Notes under the pieces: generated by a model | The model's database searches: none | Told to the model about the DNA's origin: nothing | Seen by the model: the letters and a program-made list of their open reading frames with translations, nothing else | Part shown: piece after piece, positions 36,201 through 50,215 of the stretch | Position numbering within the stretch: the stretch's first letter is position 1 | Layout of the letters: every line of letters starts with the position of its first letter | Translations under genes and position numbers: made by a program | Assembly: GCF_048771995.1 (NCBI RefSeq) | Contig: NC_133024.1 | Coordinates: forward strand, 9,126,001 to 9,190,000 | Source: Taeniopygia guttata | Taxonomy: Eukaryota > Chordata > Aves > Passeriformes > Estrildidae | Length of the DNA: 64,000 nucleotides | Direction: 5' to 3'

Positions 36201-39200
36201 TATTGAAAGATCCCAATGATTCTGTCAGGTGTGGAAATATCCCATGAAATTGAGTCCTTTTGTTGACTTCACTCAGTTAATAGTTACTTAGAGTCACTGT
36301 GAAATTATTACAGTATGAAAATGGGGTTAATTTTGTGGCCTTGATTTGAAAGAATTTTGATAGATTGTCACAGTGACTTCTCTTGCATTTAATGTACATG
36401 ATTTAGCATATTGAGACTTAGGACTTATCAGCATAAAATGAATTCAAATTACTGGCTTATAGATGAAATACATCAACCAGTTTTGTGGTTGACTCATGTC
36501 AATGGTACTGAAGCACATGCCCCATGGCAGGGTCAGTATTCCTGAGATGTTGCATCTTTTTTTTTTGTGGGGAAATTATTTTATGGATGTATATTTTTTT
36601 TTAATTCAAGCCCCCTTATTGGATTAATTTTTCATACAGGAAAATATTGTGTGAAGTATACACATCTAAACTTTGTAGACTTTGTGAGACACTAGGAATA
36701 GGAGGAATATTAGAGTATATTCATCTTTGTGATGCTCTATATATCCTGTATATGCAATATATGCTTTGGTTTAAGGTAGATAAAGCTGTCATGCATTAGC
36801 TGTAAGGAAAAGATCATTCTTCAGTGCTTCTAAGCTTGTCTACTACATGAGGGTTGTAATATCTTCACAGCAGCTATTGGCTGTCAGATTCCTTTTTTTC
36901 CTTTCCCCTCTTAATGTAGAGAGCTTTGAAGAAGTTTCAGCTTTTATTTAAGGCAGTCACAGTTGGATTTGATATAGCTCTGCAGTGTCAGACTGCATTT
37001 GGGTAATACTCTCATGACACCACTTATTTTCCTAAAATGTTTGCAGCATTCCACGAAAGCCAGAGAGTGAGGAAAAGCTTTTTTGTTACTTCATTATTGA
37101 GTGCTTTGCTCAGGTTTCACTACTGGATTGGAAAGGTTGACACTAGCAGTAGAACAGACTGAATCATAGAAAATAGTTCTATCACAGTCATTGGTAAAGC
37201 TGGAATAGGAATATAGCAAAATTGTACTTCTGAGTGATAAAATTGGCTGTATACTCTGATATATTTGGTGTTATCTCTAAGGGAGGTCAGTGCCTTTCTA
37301 GTGGGTACTGCAAATATATCAATAACTGCATTGGAGAGGAATAAGGTACCACACCTTTAAATAGCTGCAATGGTTTTTGTACAACTGGTGAGCCACTAGA
37401 AATATTTTAACAGATCTGTCTTGTTGTCAGCATTGGCAAAATATTCCAAAACCTTCCATTTTAGCATCCAAATTTTATTTGAAAACTGAACTACTTCTAT
37501 TTTGGCTCTTTGAAATATACAGAGAAGAGAAAATTTCATTGGAATAAAAGCCTTTTTCTTGAATTAGTGTTTATAAAAACTAGAAAATAGCTAGTAAGTG
37601 TGAGTTGTAATAAGTTTTTCAGAGAAAACACTAAAGAATGCAGCAGCATGAACTAATACATAAGAACTGATCTTTTTCTTTCTCATCTCTTAATCATATT
37701 CTATCAAACATGTACTTTGCAACTTCTAGGTTTTAATGAATTATGTTTAAAAGTTCAAAGTATATATTTTGTGTATTTTGGGAAGAAAATTAATTTTAAC
37801 CCACTGAAAAAAAAATACTTTTATTTCTCTTTTAATTTAGTTTAATTCCATATTGATAATCAATTGGTAAGGTATATTTCAATAGTGACTTGTTTGGAGG
37901 CTTCTTCAGATCAAAAGTTTCTCCTCTTCCATAAGCTGTTACTGCCTGGAGACTTCAAATATTGTGTTATTTACTTGGAAAATAAGCTTGCCTAGCTATT
38001 AATACAGAAATCAGAATGTCTATTATTAATGTAGCTGGAGGATATTACTACAATTCAGGGGCAAAAAAAATCCACAAAAATAAGTCCATTTTGAGATGAC
38101 AGGAAATACATCTTAAAATCAACATTTTAGTGAGTCTTGGAACAAATCTGGGTCTCACTGTCCCTTTTGCTGGAATGACTATGGGCAGTAAGGGATCTTT
38201 GACTCAACCTCCATGGTTTAAAATATACTATTAGTTGAACTGGAGCTGGCATGATTTACCTTGGATGCTTCAAGTGCAAGCCAAAGTGAAAAAATGAGAG
38301 TTGCTTCAGGAGCTGTTTGTCCATTTGCTCAGCAAAGAGTGGGGATGGCTGAGAGAATTCACCCCATCAGTCATCTCTGCCATGTTGGCCAGGGAGAGCC
38401 TTTGCTTTCCTTATGCATTTACATCATTCACAGCTCAGAAAAGGCAGAATAATTAAGGATTCAGCTGCAATTAACCTTTGAGAGCTGTCTATGTACTTTT
38501 CATTCATGTCTTTCAAAAAGAAGTCTCTTTACATCTCATTAATTTGATTCACTTGCTTCTATTCAAAAGGATAAAAATGTATTTGAATGCATAGCTCCAG
38601 AAAAATCTGTTGGGCAGTTTTATTTTGCATGTGTTTTGCAAGCAGCCTGCAATTTTCCTCTATAAAAGTCACATAAATTTAGAGCCCTATGAGCATAAAA
38701 GTCAATATGCATTAGTTGGATGGTGGGAAGATAATGTTAGTTAAGACATTCAGAGAATCTTTGCTTTTTTTTGTTCTGCTCTTCAAGATTTTGGTGTTTG
38801 GCTTTGATCAGCAATTCCCAAAGATAAAACTCTTTAAAGATAAAGCTGTAAAAAGGAAACATGTCCTCTGATATATGGCATTTATACAGCAAGGCTTAGG
38901 TACTTACATTGCATGCAATTCTCTAGTACCAAAATCCATCACAAACATTTAAGGCTTTGTTCCATAATGTGATAAAGTACAGTGCAACCTGTTTTAGAGA
39001 GGAGAACTGAGAAATTGGAGTGATATTGGTACAGATTTTAGGGGCCTGTCTTCTGTACTGTGGTACATTGATACTGTTGGCTGTGCTAAGCCCAGAATTG
39101 AGCCCTCCTGCAAGTTCCCCTGGATAGTCTGGGGTTTTTTGAGCTCTGCAACCCCCTCTCATCATCTTAGAAATTATGGTACTATTTAAAAAAAATAATT

Positions 39201-40999
39201 GCAATAAATGTTCTTATACTGTAGAATATGTTGCTTCATGCTGCTAATTTGTTCAGTTTCTAAATACAGAACTTATGGTCTTGAAAATTCTGTTTATGTA
39301 TAATTCATGTAAAGTTGATTTACCTCTCATCTCCAGCTTACACAGGACAAGGGAGAACTTTGCTGTTGCACAAATATTTAGGAATACATGGAGAATACTT
39401 TTAAAGAAGTTACAGTATTTTTTCCTCTGCATTATGAACTCCTTAGGTTGCTCGCAAAAATATCCTTTTTGCTCATAACTGTTCCACTTCCTGCCTTCAG
39501 ATCTTCTGTAAGATCTGTTGCTTACCAGCATTTACTGAAGATGAGGTCTAGAGGTTTCTTAGATGTGTAGACAAAAGACAGAAAGCATGTGAATTTTTTT
39601 TTTTTAAATAAACACTTGTGTGAAATAGACTTCCCAATTGAAGTCAGTGGAGTCAGATGTTGACCTTTGGATTTGTTGAGCTGCCAATTATCTGAATCTG
39701 TTTCTTTTCTCCCTTCCACTTGTGTGCCATCAAGAGCACAAACATGTCTGAAGAACATGATTTTTCTTGCATGAGAGGTATAATGTTGGCAGAAACATTA
39801 TTTTTCTACCCAGTGAATATAGAAAATATGCTACAGTTAAGTATTTTGTTCTAGCTACAAATTCAAACATGTAAAGTGCATCTTTCTATGCCAGCACTCT
39901 TGAAAACAATCGGTTTTTATGAAATATTATCTTGACACCTTTTAGAACAGACACAATTTGATTGAACTGTATTTCTTACACTTGTTTGCAGAAAATATGC
40001 AATGTTTGCTTAAAAGAAACTGAAAATTTGCTTTCCATTTAAAAACAGTTTGTACTTTATACATCACATAATATGAAATGAACTTCAAATTGGAGAAATT
40101 ATCTGAAGTTCTGTAACCTGCCTTTTTGCACTGCATTATTTCAAATTATTTGTCCATGATTGCTACATTTTTGTACAAATTTCAGTGAATTTACAAATCC
40201 TCTGCAATGAATCATTCCTGTTTGAGTTTCAGATGGCATCCAAGCTTGGTAACAGAAGGTACAAGGGATTAATATTTCTCTGCAAAACAACAGTTTGAGC
40301 AGGTGGTACTTGATGCTATTACACATATAGGTCACTTGGGAGAGTGCTTAATCACTGAACTGAATATTAATTAGGACAGTTTTCTCAGTTTTTTTAAAAG
40401 GAATACTTCTCAAGGAGGAGGGGAAAAAAGACCAAACCCACCCAAGTCTGGAGTTATGAATATTGAGGTGCTTGCTGTAAAAACTTGCTATATAAATTTA
40501 GGTTCAGATTTTTTCAGGGGGACTAATTTTGTGATAAAAGAAGTCTCTGTGAACTTTGAGTACAAGCTGTGTGAACCCAGTCTTCTTAATTTCTCTTATT
40601 GAAACTTTTCTCTATCTGCCTGGATTTTATGCTGTCCTGTTAAATGCTAGACAAAAATTACTTGGTCACTTGAAGCTGTAGTTTTCCATAGGTACAAAAC
40701 AGTACTTTAAAAAGTTTTGGCTTGAGATCCTGAGAAGAAATGTGGGATGAATATATCAGAGTTGAAAAATTCTTTATATAATTTAAAGAGGGAAACAGCT
40801 GACTTAGTTGCATGAATTGCAGAATGTAAAATCTACTTCCTTTGACTTTTTCTGTATTAAGTCATGCTTTAAATAACTTCTGAATTATTCATGTTCTTGT
40901 TTTAAAAAGTTGTTTGGAAGATGCTAGAATGCTCTGATGCACAATATTAATCTGATTTGGTCATGCCTGATGCTACCATGGGCTAAGTCCTCTGAAACT

Positions 41000-41664
41000 C
41001 AGGAATGCCCAGGAAGAGCTGAAGGATTTTCCTGGAGGAAGTGTTTGCCATTGCCTCTGCAGGACAGCAGCTGGCTTTGACATGCCCTATCAACACTCCT
41101 CTGCTGCACTGTCTGAAACTCCTTTGGGAGCTTTGCCTTTTCCCAGAGCTCTGTCTGGGAGCTGCTGGCTGTCACAGCTGTGTGACAATGATGAGCAGCA
41201 GGAATTTCCCTCTCCCACAGGCAGGGGCATAGAGAAGGCAGAGCTGTCTCCTGGAGTGGATTCCTGGAGGCTTTTCCACTCAAAGGGATGAGGTATTTCA
41301 CTTGAGAAATGGGCTTTAGGCATTGGGGAAGTGAAGGACGCTCAGGGGGAGGGCCAGGGTGGGGCTGGAACCTCCCAGGACCTTCCCATTGCCTGTGGAA
41401 TTCAAAGCTTGCTGCTCTCTGCTCCCACCAGCTTTTAGCACTGAGCTTCCTGTGCTTTAGCAAAAGGCCCTGGCACAGTGTCTTGTGCACATCCAGGTGG
41501 TGCAGAGTGCTCCCACCTGGGCTGGGCTCTCCCATGGAGCTCCTCAAGGCACCTCGCACAAGGTCAGGTGTCCAGTGAAAGCAGTGCACACCTGAGGAGA
41601 TGCTGCAGCATCTTTCTGAGGCCTGGCTTAGAATCGTGCAAGGATGAAGTACTGTGAATTCCAC
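41000..41664. other. GC-richer patch with a 221-codon minus-strand open frame
   Basis: This is the longest uninterrupted ATG-started frame in the window (minus strand, 41664 to 40999). It sits in a CpG-poor, GC-richer block bounded by AT-rich intron. The translation is low in recognisable motifs, rich in P, S, L, H and C, and resembles no family I know. A second frame of 89 codons is open on the + strand over 41309-41578. Such paired openness favours compositional bias or an old unrecognised repeat over a gene. I see no clear poly-A tail, target-site duplication or terminal inverted repeat. Confidence 0.35.
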
Positions 41665-44522
41665 TGCTCTGACATTTCCAGCTACATTTGGGACAGTGTC
41701 ACTTTATGGTCTGTGTTTGCTCATTAAAAACTATTGGTAAAATTCAGGTTTTATATGTATTGGTAGAACAATCCCATGAATTTGAAAATATTTCCATTCT
41801 AGAACCTTACCTTCTTAGCTTAATTTTATATCTTTAAATAGTTGGGAGGGAAGAAATTTTTTTCTGTTCTTTTGTTAGTTCATAGATGAAGCTAAATATT
41901 TTAATAAATATTGAAGATAATGAGATAATCGTTGACTTCAGTGCTCAGGTGGAAGATGTTTATCTTTAAACACCTTGTAGTGTGTGAGTTCTCCACATAA
42001 ATACAGACTAAAGCAAACATCTAGAGAGAGGAGAAGAAAAGCTGGGTTGCAAATGAATTTGAAATGAGCTCTGAATTAGATCCTACATATAAATAAACTG
42101 TGGCAGCCAGATGGCACTGCCAGATACGTGGGATAAGGAGGTAATGCAGTGGCATAGGACTTGGAGGGAAACAGAAAACATGTCTTGATTTCAAGATGGA
42201 TAAATGGAAACACTTGGGTGACTGAGGCTAGGAGTGTTCTCTCAGAGCAAGCACCAAAGTGAGCTGGTGCTTAGGAGAAAAGAACAGATATTGCTGGAGG
42301 TTACAGTGGTGGACATAAGGTGTCTGACCTGAGGAGTGCAGGAGAGGGAAGTAAGAATCTTACAGGAGAGCAGGGTGATGTTTGTCAAAAGAATGGGATA
42401 GAGTCAGACTGGAAGCAGATCCTGAAATTTTAATAGGAAGCATAGGGCTGGAAAACTGAGATTTGAGGAGGGGGAGTATAAAAAACAACACAGGACTGAT
42501 ACAGATTTGTGGTAGAAAGTAAAGCTTATTTGAGGGAGTTGAGTAGTTTGACAAGTCTGTTGCCACAAGAGAATGTTGGCTTTCCTCAGCAATGCTCCAT
42601 GTTCTTGACTCTCTTTGTCAGCAAATGTGTGAAATAATTCTGGCCAATTCTATACCAAAAACCCACAGGTACCCAATGTTGCCATTTATTCCCCAGTCTG
42701 TTTATTGTACACGAGTTTCAAACATTTATAAATGGATAAACTGATTATAAAAGAAGTGGAGTTTGGTTTTAATTCTGAAAAAGTAAACAATGATGTTGCA
42801 TGCAATAAAAATATTATTCACAGAAAAATGAAGAGTTTATAGTCTAAGTATGGTTAATGATTCTTGCAACAGAAGTTTGCTTCCAGTTGTATGATGTACA
42901 GTAATTCTTAATTATGTTATCCCATGCTATTTTTGTTCCAAACTATTCTTGCCTTATTCAGGTTTTTGGATGGACAGAGTTTGTTTAATGAACAGATGTT
43001 CACTATTTTGTACAACATGTGGCCTCAGGCCTCATTTCCTGCATTTTATTCAAACCGTTACCATGAAGTCAAAATGATTCTTTTCCTCAGGGGCTTTCAT
43101 GATGCTCATCACTGTAATATCTGAATATCTTCTCTCAAAATAATTAATTTACCTTCACAACACCCTTGAGCTGTGCAAGTTTTATCTATTTTTACAAGCA
43201 AGCAATAAAGGAGACATGAGAAAAGATGAAATATCTCCTCTCTTTGCAGAGTGCCAAGTCTGAGACAGCCAAGACACTGTCACGGTTGTCACTTTTTTTT
43301 TTTCAGTTTCTTTTCAGGTACACATTAAATTTTGAACTTTTATTTCCAAATTTTAGTGCTTGCTTATGTGGTGTGGAAGGGATAAACTCAGGTTAAAGTA
43401 ATAGTCTTTGGTGTACTATTGTTTGGATTTATTAACACTAGTTATGTTAGTTTTGTTTAAAGAATAATATAATCTAGAATTTTGCATTTTTGAAGGGAAT
43501 AAAAATGGGTGCTCCTCCATTCAAGTAGGTTATGAATTTGTAGATATTTATATGTAAATGTATTTATAATCTAGCACACTGCCAATTTCTAATCATTTGT
43601 AGGCTGCTCACTCAGGTTTTGATAAGAAGATAAAAAAACGATCTGTGGAACTCGTAGTTTGTCTGAACTAGGTAAATCAAACAATTAAGCAGTGAACACA
43701 AAACATCAATAAGAATAGAACTTAATTTTCAGTGTCATAACTAGAATAACTGTCTAGAACAAGTCCTGACTATAGAGATGTTGACAGCAGGATGTTTTTT
43801 ATTTTTTTAATCCAAGGAAACAAATTAAATTATGCTGCTTGTTACATAAAGGTTAACTACTCAACCCACTGAATTCCAAGAGCATCTTGGAATACCTTGT
43901 CTGCCCTGGATAAAATGGTACCTTCCTGTGTGATTCTCATTGTGTGAAAAATCCAGCTTTTTGCCTTACAGTGCTGATTCATTACTGACTTTCAATAAAA
44001 ATCATATTTGGAAGCCTTTATATAAACTAGGCATTTACTAAAATATACCAAGTTAAATTTAAAATGCAACATATAAAAGTTTATATTCAGCATCGTAACT
44101 GGTGAAGCTTCAAGTTTGCTGGTCTGGCCACCTGGAGCCCAGAGTTTACTTCCCCTGTAATTGTGTGCACCTACAGGGTGCTGCTTCAGGAAAGCCCTTT
44201 GGCTACTCCCTGTGTTAGGCCTATGAAAGCTGTTGTGCTTTATAAAAAAAGGAATTTGAAATACACATTGGGCTGTGAGATTTGAGTAAAGATAGTAAGC
44301 TCTATGGCATTCTCATATTAGGAAATACTCAGCTTCAATCCCTGTTTCAAGTATAGTTCATTTTTATTGAATTTCATCCGGTGATAATGGTAGTGTTTAG
44401 CAAGCGTGTGTCTCCCCCTTTCTTCCCCCTGCTCTGTGTTTAAAGGTTTCATGTTTTCTAAGTTTTTGAAGTGTCTGTGTGCCTTGTTTTACAGACAGGT
44501 CCATGGTTATAGGTAAGGGCTC

Positions 44523-44574
44523 ACATCTGTAGGTAAATGTTGCTGAAACAGATGTGCAAGCTAACATCTGTAGG
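44523..44574. repeat. Direct repeat with an intervening inverted copy
   Basis: ACATCTGTAGG occurs at 44523-44533 and 44564-44574. Between them ACAGATGT (44548-44555) is the reverse complement of the first eight bases of either copy. Two mutually exclusive short hairpins are therefore possible in RNA. Confidence 0.7.
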
Positions 44575-47500
44575 GCTCAAACATGCTTCATAGAGGTTCC
44601 TGGTAAAATCCTGCTCAGACAAGTGATTGCTGAAGTCTCTGTTGCTTTTTGAGCATCTCATTTCAGGGCCGTGTCTAGGTGTTTAAACACTTAGACTTGT
44701 CAGCTCTGAGCATTTTAATGAACGTGCCCTTTGTGGGTGTCACTTTAGTATCTCTGTGCCTAATACTCTTCTTGGTAGAGATATTTCTGTCACAGGTAAT
44801 TGTGAGAGCATAAAATGCCCAGAATACTGGGCTGGGGATGCAGTGCACAAAGATGAGAAATGCAAAGGGTGCTTGGTGCCTGAATCCCTGAGCTGTGGGA
44901 CCCCAAGAGTTTGGAATGAACTAAGAAATGGAATTTTGAGCCCACAGGAAGCTACTTGTACAAGGGTGAGGGTGTGCTAATGGTTGGACAGTTTAGGTGC
45001 TGAGATAATCTTCCTGCAATTCTGAATTTCAAGAATCTGCCTGCTCCACATTGTTGATAGGGATTTGTTGGTATAGGTACAGTTTATTTATTTATTTAAA
45101 TCTTAATTACACTACTCTGGAGAAGGCAACAGACATTTTTTAATGGCTTTTGTGGTACGGTTTTTCCTTCAGCAGTTCAGCCTCTCTGCCTATTTCCCTG
45201 TTGCTCAAGCCTGCACTGATACACTCCTCCCAGTGGCTGAATATGGCAAATCTAGATTTTCAAGCCAAAAAGTTGCACTGAACTTTAAGCAGCCTTGGTC
45301 TGCTGTACCCCCTAGTGTCAAATCTAGGATGGTGAGCAGCCAAGGGCAGACTGTGCTGTTAATTTGATGTTTCTCTTCTGAAAGTGAGGTGTTTGCAGCC
45401 CTGTAAGCCAAGCAGTTGCTGCCACTGCTCCAAGCTGAGCTGCTGCTATGGAAGCATGAGCACTGCCAGGGTTAGGCTGTTGGGGAACTTTGCTTGCTGG
45501 TCTTTGAACAGGAAAATGGCTTCTAAATTAGTGGCAGGGCTTATATGGAGAAAGGAGTGTGAAGAAAGCTTTGTTTATAATGCCTCCTGTGCTTGGATCT
45601 TGGGGATTTTGAAACAGCACAAAAAGGGAGGAGAGGGAGGAAAGATGAGCGGCACCACATGGGCTGCTGGAAGAGAGAAGCCCAGTTGTGGGTGGGGAGT
45701 ACAATGCTTATTTAATAACAAAGACTCTGTGTCTGGCACAGTGCATGGAAAATGTGAAAATAGCAGCTCACGTTCTGCTTTTCCCAAACTGAAGCTGTCT
45801 TTTAAATGACTGGATTTGACAAGGTCAAGATCTCTGTCTTGTGAATTTGACTGATCTTAATGGCCTGGAACAGGGCAAGCAGAAGCCACTGCTGTCAGAG
45901 GAAGGTTATCCAGAGCAGCAGAAAGAGTTAACAGAATCTAATATTTATGAATGCAGTGGTGAAAATTGCTAACAGGACACCAAAATGTGCAGCATGCTAC
46001 CTGAACCTCATTGTTAGCTCCTGCTCTGCCTTTCTAATTTATAGGAAATTTGGTAAAATTCGTTGGTCTTTCTTGTGACCATTGTGTGTGCACTGACATG
46101 ACAAACATTTTCCCTGTCATTTAAGATGCCAAGTGGACTCCACTCACAGGTTTGTTCATTTTTTCCCAAGTGCTGGAGGAACAGTGGGTCAGAGAGACAA
46201 TAAAAAATGTTTTGCTTTTTTTTTTCCCCCAGTTGTATCTGAGCTACAGAAGTTACTGTCAGTCATCTGTGACCAATACATCTGGAATTGACACTTCCAG
46301 CTGAAACATTTGAGGGACATAAACAATGCTGAGAGCTCCTAGGAGAGTGTCTTTGTCTGTGCTTTTGTATTTTTTAGCATAGTGAGCTCTGTATTGGATC
46401 CTCTAGATGCTGAATGTTATGAAAATTAGAAAAGAGAAGACAGATTTTGGACAATCATAGTTGCTTAATATCACACTATAGAAGTAGAAAATTTTATACT
46501 AATTAAAAAATTAAGTAAAATTTTAATTTTGCATTGCAATTTCAAAATATTTGTAACCAGGTAAATCTGCTTTCAGATGTGTTGTACAAATAGAAAGCTG
46601 TTATATAACTGTGATCTGATCATGCTGCTACAATAGTAAGCACTTATTGTGTGAGTTTAATAAGTCACTTCTGCCCTTCCTATTGACATTAGGTCATTTT
46701 TGCAATTAGTTTGGTGCAAAGATGTCTTCACTTTTTCTGATCTCAGTTCTGCAATGCTGAGGAAAACCACTGGATGGAACTGTTACATTTTGCTTAACAG
46801 GACAATGCAAAACCATGCTGAGACTGAAATATGTATACCTTAAAAAAAAAGTTTTCATTAAATAATAGCATTACCATTAATGTTTGATTTCTAAAAAAAA
46901 TGCATAAAAGTCATAAATGAGAGCAGATTTTAAATAGCGCTTCTCTGAATCTCAAATTATCAAGAGACTATATTTTCTCTTTTGCAATCTCCAGTTCTTC
47001 TATTTGGAAGAATCAGAGTTGAAAAACCAACAAAACTTTAATTATACTTTTTGAAGTCACGAGGGCTTTTAGGAAAGATACTTTGCACCCTGTGCAGTAG
47101 TATTAGCCAGCAGATTATCCAGCCAGAAGTTTTTCAAGACTTAATACTGTTTGGCAGATAGCAAAAAGCTTCCACTGTGGGAGATGCTAGGCAAGAGGCT
47201 TTTAAGAAGTCATGCTTCAATTATTCTGGTTAATTAGAAAGAAAGAAAGTCTGTAATTAAGGGAGTAGTTCTTCCTTTTTTTTCCCCTCCAAATGAAGTT
47301 GAAAGTTAATTTGGAGCTAAGATTATGGGATTTATTTTCTCCTGCCTTTCACTTTGATTGGATGGACACGATAGCTGCTGTCATAATACTGTGGGACCTC
47401 CAGAGATGAATGTTTTAGTTGGTCAGCAGTTTGAATTTAAAGAACTAGTTCCTATATCTGGGGACACTAACATATTCTTGTAATTTCAGATCGTTACCAA

Positions 47501-50049
47501 GATACTCTTTGTGTGATGATAGCTGTAAAGGTTTACAGTAGAAAGCTACTTTTGTAATTTGCTAACAAGGCAGTGGCTAAAATAAAAACCATAAATGTCC
47601 ATGTATGGTCTTAAAACAGACCCTCTTGAAGATGAAACTGCTACTAGAAACTCATTGTGGCATCATCCCCTAGGCAGTGGCAGCAGGCAGATCTCACTGC
47701 AACCCAAGCTCTGTGTACTCACACTGGAGTCCTGAAATATTCATTTGTCTCACATGTGTGCCAGGAGGTGTTACAGAGGGAGACCACATTCATGGATGGT
47801 TAGCAGCTGGCATGGAGCAGGGGTAGCATGCAGAGATTTTTCCTCCTTTTTTGACCTATTTGTAGTTTGGAACAAAAAGGAACAAAGCCTCAGTGCCTGG
47901 TAGTACCTTGTGAATCGTGGGATGTTCAGCTCTTTATTTAAGGAGAGAAACAGAGTCATTAATTATGCCATACAATATGAACATTTGATTTTCTTTTTTG
48001 AGTAGGTTATATTTTTTTTAGGCAAGACAACACTGGAAAAATAGACTCTGAAAGTGTAGGAGTGCTCATAGTCTTTCACCCAACACAGCAAGAGGACAAA
48101 CAGAAGTTTGAGGAGCCCAAACAGAAGTTCAGGCAGGTGACTGCAGTCCTGCTGAAGCTGAGCACCCTTTGCAGATGGTGCCAGCATCCACCAGTGTGAT
48201 GGCTCTGATGATCTGCTGAAATTCTGCTTGTGCTGTGAAGTTACCAAACCTTGAAAGTGATACCAAAATTAGGCTAAATATGTAAACCCATTATTTCTTC
48301 TACAAGGGGAGGAAAGAGTGCCTGAGAGGCAGCCTTCTGAATATGGAGGAAATCTAGTCATTATCAGGGAAAGACATATCAAAATTGCTTCATGTGGAAA
48401 GAAACAATTAGAGCAAGCTATTTGCTTCATGGTTTTTGTCTTACTTTTTATATTGCTAAAACCCAACAGAGAACAGCTGTTTCCCAGGCTGGATTGACTA
48501 AGCCTGCTGCTTTGTCTCCTTTATTATGACTTGGGTAGTAGAGCTGTTTTTCTCCACTCACCTTAGTAGTTGTCTTGTAATTGATTTTTTAAAAGATAAT
48601 AGATTTCACAAACTAAAAAAAAATTACCTTGTTTTTTTAATATTTTACAAATGTGACTATTTAAGTTATAAGTAAACCAAAACCATCTTATTTCTTCTGA
48701 TAAATTAGCCTTTTTATAATGTTTGCCACTTGCATTCATTTAGCCCTCCTCTGACTTCTGCTGCAAAAATACATACCACCTTAAACATTTCACTATAGAT
48801 ACCTGGTATTTTAAGTTATCTCCAGCTAAATAACTTCTGATTGTGAAGAATTTTCTTTCATGGCTGTTGGTTTAGATGGCTTGTTCCTTTAGATGGATGT
48901 AGATTTAATAAATATAACAAAACATAGAATACAGTTGGAATGCTAACCCTGGATGGAGCTTTCCTTTAAGGAAAGGGAGAATTAGTTCTGTGGTATCATT
49001 ATCAGCTGTAAGGCCAACATCTGCCTGTTGTTTCACAGCACCTCCCTGATGCTGAGGTTCCCAATCTGCCTGGCTTCACAGCTCCTCACCTGCCTTGCTC
49101 CTTGCAACTAAACTACCACAGTGTAATTGAGAATTTCAGGCTGCACAAGCACCAGATGATGAGTTTTTTTTTGGTTTAAGCCTAATTAACTGCTAACTTG
49201 TTAATTGGTGGAAATTCCTACATCAGAGATCAGAAGTTTGTGCTGCTAATTATCATGATCTGGTACGTGAAGCTGTGCTGACACTGGCAACATTGGCAGA
49301 CTGGGGTAATTAGAAGTAGAGAGAAGCAAAACCAGAGTATTTATCTAATTGATTTGATGGAATATTCAGTTTTTCATTGCTCCTCCCTGTCTCAAAAATA
49401 GAAATCAAGTATGAGCTGCTAGACATTTTTTTTTTTCCTTTGCTTTCTTGGGCTCTTTTACTTGCCAGTTCTCAATCTCCTTTTGATTGCAGGGGGTGGT
49501 TGGGAGAAGTTTGCTCCTGCAGGCACCTGTTCAGACAGTGAGCACAGTGAAATGTCACTCCAGTGTTTTGTAGGACAGGGAATGCACTGGAGTAATAACC
49601 AAAACTTGTTTTGGTCATTTTTTTAGCAATATAAAGAACTAGGCAGATGAAATTCAAGAGTGAAATGCTGGATGGATGTGGAATATAAAGAAAAGAGCAT
49701 AGAAGGGAAACAAAGCATTGAAAGATGAGTTAATGGCAACCCACTGGTGATGTGTGTTATGGAGCTGTAACTACAGCATGGATAGGAAGGCAGGGGGGAA
49801 AAAAGCCAAGCTGGATGAACAAGTCCATGAAAAATACAACTGCAGCTAAGAGAAAAAAACCTGTGTGATGAAAAGATTCAAGAAGAGCCTGGAATGAATA
49901 TAGAAAGAAGTTAAGGGAGTATAAAAATTGATGAGAAAGACAAAGAGATTTTTAAAAAAGATTACACTTACTTGTAAAAAAAGAGTTTGAGACAAAATAA
50001 CTTTTTTGTACAGGTAGAAAAGGTGCTTTTGTCACCTGTGAAATCCTGA

Positions 50050-50215
50050 ATTTCCCAGCAGGGCAGGAATAGGCCTGGGGTGCCCCCTGAGAATGGCCCT
50101 GCCTGTCAGGGAGTCAGGGATGGGAGCAGTCATGTCCTGCAGGGCAAGGAGCAGCAAGCTCCCTCTCCCAGGCTCAGCTTCACCTCTCTGGTCTTCCCAC
50201 AACTGCTACTGGGAA
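50050..50215. other. GC-richer intronic patch, unidentified
   Basis: A short CpG-poor block with open frames on both strands (69 and 77 codons). There are no splice signals in a coding arrangement and no transposon signature that I recognise. Confidence 0.3.

Noticed and set aside
44756..44980. Cysteine-containing 74-codon frame that looked like a small secreted domain
   Set aside because: There is no hydrophobic leader, the cysteine spacing fits no family I know, and there is no phase-1 acceptor at its start.
45384..45809. 141-codon + strand open frame, rich in cysteine near its start
   Set aside because: No signal peptide, domain or splice context, and the opposite strand is also partly open. 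It is treated as chance.
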